64,000 bases of DNA, taken from assembly GCA_000733355.1 (NCBI GenBank), contig JNVV01000002.1, positions 1,529,590 to 1,593,589 on the forward strand, given 5' to 3'. Position 1 is the first letter of the stretch. The number at the start of each line of letters is the position of its first letter. The notes under the pieces are model-generated. The model did not search any database. It saw only the letters and a program-made list of their open reading frames with translations, and was not told where the DNA came from. This document shows positions 55,001-64,000 of this stretch, one piece after another. Made by a program: the position numbers and the translations under genes. The stretch comes from Falciphora oryzae (taxonomy: Eukaryota; Ascomycota; Sordariomycetes; Magnaporthales; Magnaporthaceae).

Positions 55001-57409
55001 ATGTCTGACTCGACTGCTACCGCTGCGCAACCTTCCGCGCCGGATGCGCAGCCGTCGGGAGCGCATGTGGTGCAGGACCCGCCCGCTGCCAGCTCGGGAG
55101 CGAAGACCGACGATGCCGCCGACCCAAAGGTTGCTGCGGACACGTCTGTCGATGGTGCGCACAAGGAAGGCGACGCCGAGTCCGCCGAAGGTTGGCTAGC
55201 ATTTCCCTCAGTTCCTCCGCCTGCTCCCGCCTCTTTGTACGGCGTTGCTAACAGACATCTTTCCTTTCATCAGCTAAAGATGCGCCCGCGGCCCCCGCCG
55301 AAGAGCGCGATGAGAAGGGCGACACTAAGATGAAGGATGCTTCTGACGCCGTCTCCAACACCGATGCTGCTGCTGCTGCTGCTGCGGACGAGTCTGCGCC
55401 GGCAGGCACCACCGCCAAACCCGAGGATGCCGCGCCTGATGCGGCGACGGATGACGGCGAGGCCGCCACGACTGGCGCCGCCAAGGAACCCACCACACCG
55501 GTCGACAAGTCCAAAGCGCGCCGCAAGTCGACCTCTCTCACGGACAGCAGAAAGAAGCTCAACAGGAAGGGATCACGGGCCAAGATATTGCACCTGGACG
55601 CCAAACCCGGCGACTACTTCTTCATCAGACTCAAGGGCTATCCTCTGTGGCCCGGCATCATCTGTGACGAGGACATGCTGCCGCAAACTCTGCTCAAGAC
55701 TCGCCCTGTGACCGCCGCCAGGCCTGATGGCACCTACCGCGAGGATTTCGCCGATGGCGGTAAACGCGCTGCCGACCGGACCTTCCCGGTCATGTACCTC
55801 TACACAAATGAGTTGTGAGTTTTCCCCCTCTCGGCAATCTATACCGCCTCCACTGCAGACGCGCCATCAGACACCGTGTCTGCTTAGCACCCCCTGGGCG
55901 GCCTCGGCGGACCGCAACCACTTCTCTCGTCAGCATCTGCCAAACTAAATCCCGGCCCAGCTAACAACCGCGTCCAATAGCGGGTGGATCCCCAATCAAG
56001 ACCTCGTTGATCTCGATACCTCGACAGTTGCGAGCCTTGCTAGCGGCAAGATGCGCAAGGACCTCCAAGCCGCTCACGAGCTTGCGGGCGAAGGTCACGA
56101 TCTGCAGCATTTCAAGGATCTTCTCATCAAGCACCAGGAAGATATCTTGAACGAAGAGAAGCAGGTCCAGGAGCAACAGGCAGCCAAAGCCGAAGCCAAG
56201 GCCGCTGCGGCTGCCAAAAAGGCCAAAAAGGCGGCCAAGGAAGCAGCCGAGGATGTTGAGATGGCGGACGCAGATGAAGACGACATCGGGACACCCGCAA
56301 AGGATAAGAAGCCCTCGAAGAAGCGCAAGGCAGAGGATGATACAGCTGTGAGTCTCTGCCCCGCCCGCCCCCCTTGCTGTGACCAATCGCGGCATATTCA
56401 GCCATCCGTGTTGTCATTCGGCTCTAACCAACAACCCAACAAACCAACGTGCAGACTCCTCAGCGCTCGGACTCGGTCAAGAAGCCTAAGATCAAACTGA
56501 CCACCAACTCTACCCCGAAAGCCGCAAACGGCGCCTCGATTCCCAAGTCCCCCAAGCCTGCGGCCGAGGCGAAAGCGTCAAAGTCCAAGTCGAAGAAGCC
56601 CGCCAAAGAGGTCGCCGACACGAAAAAGACAGTGGAGAAGAAGATGGCCGAAAAGGAAAAGGAGATTGTGACACCCGAACTTTCTCCTGAGGAGAAGCAC
56701 GCACGGAAAGAGGTAAGTACTCGCCCTTGGCTTAATATATGTACATCTCTGGGCGCAGGCTGACGGGGGTCGACTACACAGAAAGAGGTTTTGTTCCTGC
56801 GCCACAAGCTTCAGAAGGGCCTTCTGACCCGCGACCAGGAGCCAAAGGAGGAGGAGATGAAGGCCATGTCGGATTTCATCGAAAAGCTAGAAGTGATGCC
56901 GGAGCTCGAGGTCAGCATCATACGGGCGACCAAGATCAATAAGGTTCTCAAGGCGATCCTTAAGCTCGACAACATTCCCAAAGAGGACGAGTACAAGTTC
57001 AAGCCGCGGTCGAAAGAGTTGCTGGACAAATGGACCAAGCTGCTCGCTGATGGGGGCAGTGCCCCTTCCAAGGGTACCGTCTCCAACGGAGTCAATGGGG
57101 CCGCCGCGGACAGCAAGACTGGCGACAAGGACACTGCCGTCAAGACAGAGGCGGGTGCCAACGGCATCAAGACGAACGGCGACAAGAAGGCCGAGACGCC
57201 TAGCGTCACAGAGCCTGCAGACGCGGGCGCGGACAAGGTCAAGGAGGAGACCAACGAGAAGGTGAGCCGAGAATCGAATGAAGAGACTGAGGGAAAAAAA
57301 ACCCGTCCAACCTCTCAGTACCCTGCTCGATATTAATTTTCGATACACGACTCTAACATTGTCTTTATAGAAGCCTGAGGTCACCGAGTCTGTCGAGACA
57401 ACAGCCTAG
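55001..57409 (+). CDS. PWWP-domain chromatin protein with LEDGF/TFIIS-N-like C-terminal domain
   Basis: Likely reader of methylated H3K36 coupled to transcription elongation. Exons 55001-55190, 55274-55814, 55981-56347, 56455-56712, 56782-57261 and 57371-57409 give 624 residues with all phases consistent. The N-terminal 180 residues are Ala/Asp/Glu-rich and disordered. A PWWP domain follows (about 195-290): KPGDYFFIRLKGYPLWPGII, then FPVMYLYTNE-FGWIPNQDL. A Lys/Ala/Glu helix and basic nuclear-type patches (KKPSKKRK) come next. The C-terminal folded part, EVLFLRHKLQKGLLTRDQEP to RSKELLDKWTKLL, looks like the four-helix TFIIS-N/integrase-binding domain of LEDGF/HRP2 proteins. The final exon encodes only 12 residues. 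Confidence 0.88.
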
Positions 57410-58688
57410 ACGTTTCAACCCGGGCTCTTACTATAAAACTCCCACTTTAACCCGCATCACGAATTCCCATGCGGTCGCGCATGAGTCTTTACAAGTATAA
57501 GCGGCGAGACGACGAGAATCAGTGTCGACGGAAAGACGAGGCTTGGTGAAAGTTCGACTACGGGCTACCCCCTCCTGATAGTTGAGTGGCACATCTCGAC
57601 TGGAGCATGCATGTATAACTACGCATTTTATTTATTATCACTTTCTTCCGACTTCTTGGCCCTGCTTTCCTGCGGAATACCTTTGCCCCTTTTTTCCCTA
57701 CTTTTTTTATTCCTTGACCTTTTTTTTTTTTTTTTTGGCCAATGTGCCCTTGTCGCTGTTGGGTGGGAGTTTGGTTGGTTTCTTTGGTGAACGACTGGGT
57801 ATCGTTTTATGACATCGTTCTGCGACTCTCTGCTAGTTTTGGGCTGGTCGAAACCCCACCTCTAGGTACCTATGGACCCCATCATCTACCTCGATCACTT
57901 CTATGCGTTGGGGGGTTTTTCTCAGAGAAGGACGACCGGAGGCAGGGTCAGGGCTTGTGGTATAACATATACCGGCAGTGCTGGCAAGCAGGGGTAGGGG
58001 TGATGGATGCGTGCGTGCAGTGACGTTCAGTGGTGGTATCGTTGCTGTGCTTGGCGAGGCTAGAAAAAGACACGAGGACGGGGAGGGCAGTACGAAAACG
58101 AAAGTATCAAGTACTCTGTTGGAGGGACAATGGACTTTCAGGTCTGATTAGTATCACTCGCTCTACCCCAGTACACTCCTACCTATATCTTGGAGGAGGT
58201 GCCAGGGAATTAAAAGATGGTCCGGGAATCACAAATGAAAGAATACGGAATCGGGCAATAAATTCTGGTGTTGCGAAACTCTGCCCTTGTGGTCGCTCTT
58301 TAGGACTGCTTGCTCGACGTGAAGTGACGGTCATTTGCCAGCCACAGAACCCTTCCATTAAGGCAGGCACGTTCAATTTTGCTGCACGGGATTTGACTGG
58401 AGGTACAGGGGATGCATCGCTCAAGTTCCAGTGGGTTATAGGCTGGTTGGCTGGGCCGTGCGCCCCCACGCGGTCTCGAGCACGGGCGAAATGGCCACAC
58501 GCTCGCGCCAACGCGCCTGTAGTCTGGGCCGTCAATCGCATTGATGTGTGCGTCTTCTGTCTGGTGTTTTCATCGCAGCAACATCGAGACATAATTCACG
58601 CGAAAACCACAGTGCTCACCATAAAGCCCCTTCTAAACTGATTCTACTCTCATACTCACCCAGCCGGCCAGGCATAATAATATGAGCC
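57410..58688. other. Intergenic, PWWP gene to ORC3
   Basis: 1.3 kb with a T17 run at 57720-57736 and a CTAGGTACCTA motif at 57862-57872. A 203-codon frame at 58030-58641 lacks protein character and was rejected. Confidence 0.5.
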
Positions 58689-61005
58689 ATGGCGAGCATC
58701 GTCTCCGAGGATGATCACCAGGTGAGCGCCTCATTTTCATGTGCCGTTTTCAACTACCTAAGCTCACACTCGCAAACAGGCAGCCTATATCTTCGCCCCT
58801 TCAGATGGACGAGGGCCCGAGGGTGCAGCAGTTGTAACCCCTGCCGCCGCTCGCCCATCCAAAAAGCGAAAGCTCGTGGCTTCCGGCAACAAGTCCAGGT
58901 CGGCGGTGCGCGGCCAAGCCGGGACAGCGACGTCGGCCGGCTCGCGCAGGGACCCGCGGCGTTCTGCCACCGCCGCCACCTTTGTGCCTCTGTTAGGCGG
59001 TGCCGAGTCACCCGCCTGTGTCCGCGCTCGCGCGGGCCTGTTTGACGCCGCCTGGGCACGTGTCGACGTGGCCATCCAGCGCGTCCTGCGCGAGGCCAAC
59101 GCGTCCACCCTCGAGGGCGTCTGCTCCTTCGTGAAGCAGGCGGACGCCCAGAGGTCCAAGATCCCGGCCGCTTTCATCGTCACCGGCCCCGATCTGTCGT
59201 CCCAGGACCTGCTATTCTCCCAGCTCGGCGAGAGGCTCGCCGAGGCGGAGCCAGCGCGGTTCGTGCGCGTCAGCTCCGCCGAGGCCACAAACTTGAAGTC
59301 GGCGCTCAAGAAGATCATCCGCGATGTCACCTGCCGCCCCTCAGATGCTACATCCGGCGAGCATCTCGAGGACCTGGCGCCTCCCGCGGGCGGGCCCGCC
59401 TCCCGTCGCAAGTACCTGGACTACGACCTAGAGGCGCTGCATGTCTTCCTCCGCGCCCAGGGCTCGCGGCGCGTCTTTGTTGCTATTGAGGACAGCGAGG
59501 CCCTAGACAGCAGCTTGCTCTCTGATCTCATCACCCTATTCGCCTCGTGGCGTGACCGCATTCACTTCACCCTCCTCTTCCGCATCGGAACCTCGGTCGA
59601 GCTCTTCCAGGCCCGCCTTCCAAGGTCCACGTACCAGCACCTCCACGGCTGCCAGTTCGACGTGGCACACGCCTCGGCCATCACCGAGAAGGTCCTGCGC
59701 GCATGTCTTGCCCAGGCCGACCACGCCGTCGTGCTCGGGCCCGATTTTCTGGCCGCCCAGCTGGAACGCCAGAGCGAACAGGTCGCCGGCATCCAGATGC
59801 TCATCAGCTCCATCAAGTTTGCATACATGTGCCACTTCTATGCGAACCCGCTCAGTTTATTCCTTTCTGCCGGGACTGAAGCCGAATCTCGGCAGACCCT
59901 TCTGCAGCGCGAGCATCTCGAGGCCGTCCGCCACTCGGCGTCCTTCCGCGCAGTGGTAGAGTCAGCCATCGACATCGGGAGCCGCCTGGACCACGTTCGC
60001 TCTCTGATTGAGGACGACGACTACCTCTGTAGTGAGGTTCAGAAGCACATGGCCTACCGGGTTGGGTGGGCGCAGAAACTGGACCGGTCTTTGGGCCTGC
60101 TCGTCGACAGCGGGATGGCACCTACAGGCTTCACCTCGCTCTACACCTACGCCGTTTCCAACGGCCTGGACCTGTCGTCTAAGGCTGTTGGGGTCGTCGA
60201 TGGCATCAGGCGAATGCAGGCGAGCCATACGGCCGCCGTTGTCGAGAAGACGATATCTCTGATCGGGTCAGAAACGACGCAGGACGGTGCCAGCAGTGCG
60301 TTTGGCCGGTTGGGTGGTGTGCTAGCCGACATTCTCGACGGCATACGTATCTTGCAGCGGCGGGCCGAGGCCAGCGGCACCAGCCTGCGCAGCAAGTACC
60401 ACACGCAGAGCAGGGTATTACGGACCACAGTGGTTGCGCAAAAAGTGCAGCTGAGCCACGACACGGCCGCCCTCAGCGAGCATGACATATCCTTCAGCAA
60501 GCTGGTAGACAAGCTCACAGGTGCGCTCATCGAGCACCTGGCGTGCGAGGCCCCCGAGGAGCTATTCCTACACGAGGCCTGGCTCTACAACCACGAATTA
60601 CCTCACCGAGACATCTTCGTCCCTGTCCCAGGGGCTGCGCTAGAGAGGGCCCTCTCGCGGCCACACGACTATCTCGCTTGCTCATGCTGTAGCAGCACGC
60701 CCGCCGGCGGGCTTGCCTCGACGCTGCCGGCCACATCGATTCTGTATCACCTCTACAAAGAGGCCGGGCTTCTGGTGAATGTCGCGGATCTGTGGACTGC
60801 GTTCAGCGCTATGGTCGTCGTCGACGAGAGCGCCGCCGTCGAGGACGATGGGAGCGACAACGAAAAGCGTGGAGGGGCCGAAGGTTGTGACGAGCGCACC
60901 GCACTGGTGCTGTTCTACCGGGGTCTCGCCGAGTTGCGAAGCATGGGCTTTGTCCAGCCGACAAGGAAGAAGGAAGATCATATCGCAAAGGTCAAGTGGC
61001 TGTAG
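58689..61005 (+). CDS. ORC3: Origin recognition complex subunit 3
   Basis: Subunit of the six-protein ORC that marks replication origins and helps load MCM. Exons 58689-58721 (11 codons) and 58780-61005, with a 58-nt intron, give 752 residues. An Arg/Lys-rich N-terminus is followed by the AAA+-like core without a usable P-loop, as in the Orc3 family: FIVTGPDLSSQDLLFSQL, then VFVAIEDSEALDSSLLSDLI and FTLLFRIGTSVELFQARLPR. The helical insert is recognisable (QMLISSIKFAYMCHFYANPL). The C-terminal winged-helix region ends ALVLFYRGLAELRSMGFVQP and RKKEDHIAKVKWL, a strong Orc3 signature. The acidic loop DESAAVEDDGSDNEK interrupts the last domain. Confidence 0.94.
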
Positions 61006-61718
61006 CCGGCCTCCGAAATTAAAACGTCCTTAGTTCTTTGATGGCCCCTCCTCGAGTTTGCCCCCCTAGTGCTCTAGCATGGGGCGTGGGAGCCTTGAGT
61101 GATCGGACTCGTTTGACTCGGTGCAGCTCGTTGACTTGCCATGTATGCTCCATAACTAGTCACCTGAGAGGACTTCCATGCTACGCGAGTATGAAAGGAG
61201 GGACTGAAAGAAAGTGATGGCCCGCGGTCTCAGTGCTTCCTAAATATAACTCGCAGCCACAAAGAAGGGGTGAGGAGTGAGGTGGCAGGCGACCTGGCGG
61301 ATGAAAGGAGGCCAGGACGCTGGCAGAGGTCTCAAAGAAAAGACGGGGAGGCCGGTGGCATACAAGAACAGTCTCATCACCTCGCGTCTCGTCTCAGGAA
61401 GGGGATGTCGTTTCCGGACGCAGCCTTCTCCATTCTGCACCGCCTTTACTTTTCTTCATTCATAAGCCAGGACCAACTTGCTGCTGGGCAGCGAATTCGG
61501 CAACCGCAACCTCTCACAGACACTGATATTCCTGCTCTCTCCTTGGAGTACCTCCATCCTTCTTCACGTCGATCTACTTCTTTTATTTATTCCTGATCTG
61601 CCTGCAAGCCCTCTGTCCTCTCTTGAGCCCTTCCTAGAACAAGACTAGAGCAAGAAACTCCCAGAGCAAAACAAGAGCAAGAAACTTCTACAAGACTCTC
61701 CACACACACTCGCCCACC
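61006..61718. other. Intergenic, ORC3 to small orphan
   Basis: 713 bases, including a long leader rich in CA, TC and AAG words just before the next ATG. No gene seen. Confidence 0.5.
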
Positions 61719-62276
61719 ATGTATCACGGACACAACCAGCGGCGCGGGTGCAAGTCCACCGGCCACCAACGGCAGCACAGCCAGCCGTCGTCGCCCGTGC
61801 AGACGCAGCTCCCCCAGGACCCGAGCGGAACTCCAACAAGCCCCAGCAGCAGCACCACCCTGTCAGAGCGGCGCTCGGCGCGCAACCCGGAGCTCGAGCG
61901 CAAGCTGGAGCAGATGGCGCTGCCGCTGGCGCCACTGGTGCAGATGACGACAGGCGACGTGCACCCGGCCTTCCCCATGACGCTGCTGCACTACTGGCTC
62001 CTGACCGATGACCAGCTCGAGTCGCTCGCGCACTTCTACCACCAGCGCACCCCGTCCGTCTGGTCCAGCCAGTACCCCTGCCCCGTGCGCTGGGGGCCGG
62101 ACCTGACGCTCGAGGGCAAGCGCCGCAAGATGGGCAAGTTCATCGGCCTCAGGGGCTGCGAGAGCCCCATCGTGCTCGGGACGCCCGAGGAGCTGCTGGA
62201 CGAGGCCAGGCGGCACGCCGCCACGGCAGACGACGCCGACGAGGCGTTCAAGCGCAAGTTTGACTTCTACCATTGA
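61719..62276 (+). CDS. Small uncharacterised fungal protein, HPAFP...LRGCESP type
   Basis: Not assigned to a named family. Intronless, 185 residues. The first 55 residues are Gln/Ser/Pro-rich and disordered. The rest is compact and looks conserved: DVHPAFPMTLLHYWLLTDDQ, then LESLAHFYHQRTPSVWSSQY and RKMGKFIGLRGCESP. The last part is a helix-rich tail (ELLDEARRHAATADDADEAF). No signal peptide or membrane segment. The spacing of aromatic residues suggests a small folded domain. Ser/Gln-rich leaders are common in fungal stress or development proteins, but there is no functional evidence. Confidence 0.75.
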   Translation: MYHGHNQRRGCKSTGHQRQHSQPSSPVQTQLPQDPSGTPTSPSSSTTLSERRSARNPELERKLEQMALPLAPLVQMTTGDVHPAFPMTLLHYWLLTDDQLESLAHFYHQRTPSVWSSQYPCPVRWGPDLTLEGKRRKMGKFIGLRGCESPIVLGTPEELLDEARRHAATADDADEAFKRKFDFYH

Positions 62277-63061
62277 GAGGAGGGGGGAGCATCTCTCCTT
62301 TTCTTTGTGCGAGTCCATCGAGCCGTGTCCGTCTTCGGTCAACTGCCTACGGCTTCTTTGTTTCGTCGTCAAGGCACATCACCCCGAGTCTCGATCCTTC
62401 CTTTCCGCTCTCGGCAATCCTTTCGGGCAGCAGAACCACTAGATACATTATTTTGCGGCTTTGTTAATTTTGTTTCGGTTTATTTTTCCTTGTTGATTTC
62501 TTATCTCACCCTCCTGTTTTGCGAGTTTGCAAGTTCTTTGAACTAGGAGGTTTTGACTGGCGGTCGCATTCCAATAGCGTCCCAATACATACACAGCACG
62601 GCGTTGCATGTGGTTCCTCAATAATAACACCCGGTTTCTACTTTCTACCACCGCAGTAGATGTCTCCATTGAAACGCCTGTTCTGACCACGAGCGACGAC
62701 AGTAGAATGTTGAGTGCAACATGACGCTAGGAAGAAAAATCAATAAGCAGACTTATTTACACCGCCCTGGCGCAATGTGGTGTGCCATACTAGCCATCCC
62801 TAGAAGTACGGCAGGCGTGGTACCAGGCAAGGTATTGAGCCATGTGGTATACAAAGTTTAGAAGCCAGTGTTGTCCCCGTAAACGCCACGCGTCAGATGC
62901 CAGCTTGGTAGTGCAACCAACATCCCCAGCCGTGGCCACAAGAGATGCCAAGTCGGCGCCTTTCCCGGTTCGCGAATCGAATCGTGCGTAGGGCCTTTGA
63001 CGATCGAGGCTGGAAATGAATAAACAAAAGGCTGACGCCGTCTCTCGAGACGGGTCAGCTC
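62277..63061. other. Intergenic, convergent orphan / SEC66
   Basis: 785 bases of 3' flank, AT-rich around 62440-62520. No gene seen. Confidence 0.55.
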
Positions 63062-64000
63062 TTATTTCCTGCCCTTCTTCTTCTTAGAACTCGAAGGGGT
63101 AGGCGGGGCGACAGGGGCGGGGGTGGACGCGCGCGATGCGGCATCAACAAGGACGCCGTCGTCCTCGCTGCTGGCCGTCTTGGTGCTGCTCGCGTTGGTG
63201 GCGACCGGGGAGGAAGGAGAGGGCTTGGCGTCGCCGGTGGCGGCGCTGGAAGCATCATCGTCGGCGTCGAGCTCCTTCATGAAGTCGGTCTGGATGGCAG
63301 CCCGTCGCTTTTCCCACCAGGCCTTCTCGGACTCGGCCTGCGCTTGGATCTCGTCGAGCCGCTTGCGCAGCACCGTGTTGGCCGCGATCTCGTTGGCCGA
63401 CTGGAAGATGGTCTGACCCCAGTTGGGAGCGAGTGCATTGGCCTGGCAACAAAGGGGAGTTTCATAAACACGTCAGCTTCGGCCTGTTTGGAGAGGGGTC
63501 AAGGGGGTCGGCGCAAAAGGGGGGGCGCCGGAATAAGCTCACCTCCATCACGACGTCGCGCAGCTCCTCCTCCATCTCCTTCTCGGCGCGGCTGAAGCGC
63601 TGCCACAGGTCGTCACCGACGCTCCCCCTGGCGAGCAGGGAGCTGCATGCGGCCTTGGCGGTGCGGATCTGGATGATGCGGTGGATGTCCTCGACGGCGC
63701 GGCGCAGCAGGGCGGCGCGCAACACGCTCTCGGGGACCTTGGACTCCTTCTCATTTCCATCTTCGGAATCCAGGTGTAGCAGAGAAAGGTAGATGTTGCG
63801 CTGCAGGTGCGGCGGGAACCAGGGCGCAAGATTGGCGCTTTGCGCTGAGACAAAGACAAAGGCACGTCAGCGAACCTGGAGCAGCCGGGTAAAAAGAAGG
63901 GGGCCGGGCATGCTACATACTGGCCTTCCGTTTCCTGTAGACGCTCGAGAAGGTGACGAAGGTGCCGCCGAGGACGAGAATGTATGAGAAAGGGAGCACT
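63062..64000 (-). CDS. SEC66: Sec66/Sec71, ER translocon accessory subunit (partial, cut by window end)
   Basis: Component of the Sec62/63 complex that drives post-translational protein import into the ER. Three exons are visible: 63062-63442, 63543-63844 and 63921 to beyond 64000, so the N-terminus is missing. The visible start contains the membrane segment FSYILVLGGTFVTFSSVY, followed by RKRK, then NLAPWFPPHLQRNIYLSLLH and a helical body. The join VVME-ANALAPNWGQTIFQSA restores the family text. The C-terminus is a long Ser/Ala/Asp-rich tail ending SSSKKKKGRK, probably cytosolic. Phases agree at both introns (100 and 76 nt). Confidence 0.9.

Noticed and set aside
58030..58641. 203-codon frame between the PWWP gene and ORC3
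   Set aside because: No resemblance to any family and composition changes abruptly along its length; it looks like an open stretch in the ORC3 promoter.
1..64000. Secondary-metabolite cluster, CRISPR array, virus-derived or transposase genes
   Set aside because: No PKS, NRPS or terpene synthase, no regularly spaced repeats, and no reverse transcriptase, integrase or transposase motifs on either strand.

Overview
This window is nuclear DNA of a filamentous ascomycete fungus, most likely a Sordariomycete. Genes are split by many short introns (about 58-300 nt, GT-AG, often with a CTAAC-type branch point). Coding regions are rich in G or C at third positions. Spacers carry poly-A/T and CT tracts and TAGGTA-type motifs. 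The gene complement matches Pezizomycotina: Erg26, a LIM-RhoGAP of the Lrg1 type, a ZafA/Zap1-like zinc-finger regulator and several fungus-only orphans. There is no operon, CRISPR array, prophage or complete transposon, and no secondary-metabolite cluster.

Layout, left to right. 1-2.6 kb has no gene I can support. 2.6-26 kb: gluconokinase (+), branched-chain 2-oxoacid dehydrogenase E2 (-), ATP10 (+), Golgi SNARE GOS1 (-), ribosomal protein L35 (+), ZafA/Zap1-like C2H2 factor (-), small lipid-anchored MGNCCGK protein (+), spliceosomal helicase PRP5 (-), HMG-box mitochondrial DNA-packaging candidate (+), orphan (-), ERG26 (+). 26.6-38 kb: LRG1-type RhoGAP (-), polytopic membrane protein with a hydrolase-like domain (-), small orphan (-). 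38-47 kb: disordered orphan (+), UBE2Z-like ubiquitin-conjugating enzyme (-), RFC2 clamp-loader subunit (+), coiled-coil orphan (-). 47-64 kb: BRR2 (+), PWWP chromatin protein (+), ORC3 (+), small orphan (+), and SEC66/SEC71 (-), cut by the right edge.

The genes are mostly unlinked housekeeping functions: splicing (PRP5, BRR2), DNA replication (RFC2, ORC3), chromatin (PWWP), mitochondria (E2, ATP10, HMG protein), secretory pathway (GOS1, SEC66), ergosterol (ERG26) and Rho signalling (LRG1). The first twelve genes alternate strictly in strand, giving repeated divergent and convergent pairs; the E2/ATP10 pair puts two mitochondrial genes on one shared promoter region.

The most unusual features are: a 12-nt microexon in the UBE2Z-like gene that encodes four residues just after the catalytic cysteine and could be skipped in frame; three introns whose length is a multiple of three and which contain no stop; a hydrolase-like membrane protein with glycine where the nucleophile should be; a cysteine-rich 12-residue tandem repeat in the zinc-type regulator; and several conserved-looking orphans. 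Exon boundaries were worked out by hand from splice signals and family continuity. I saw no clear new multi-gene system.
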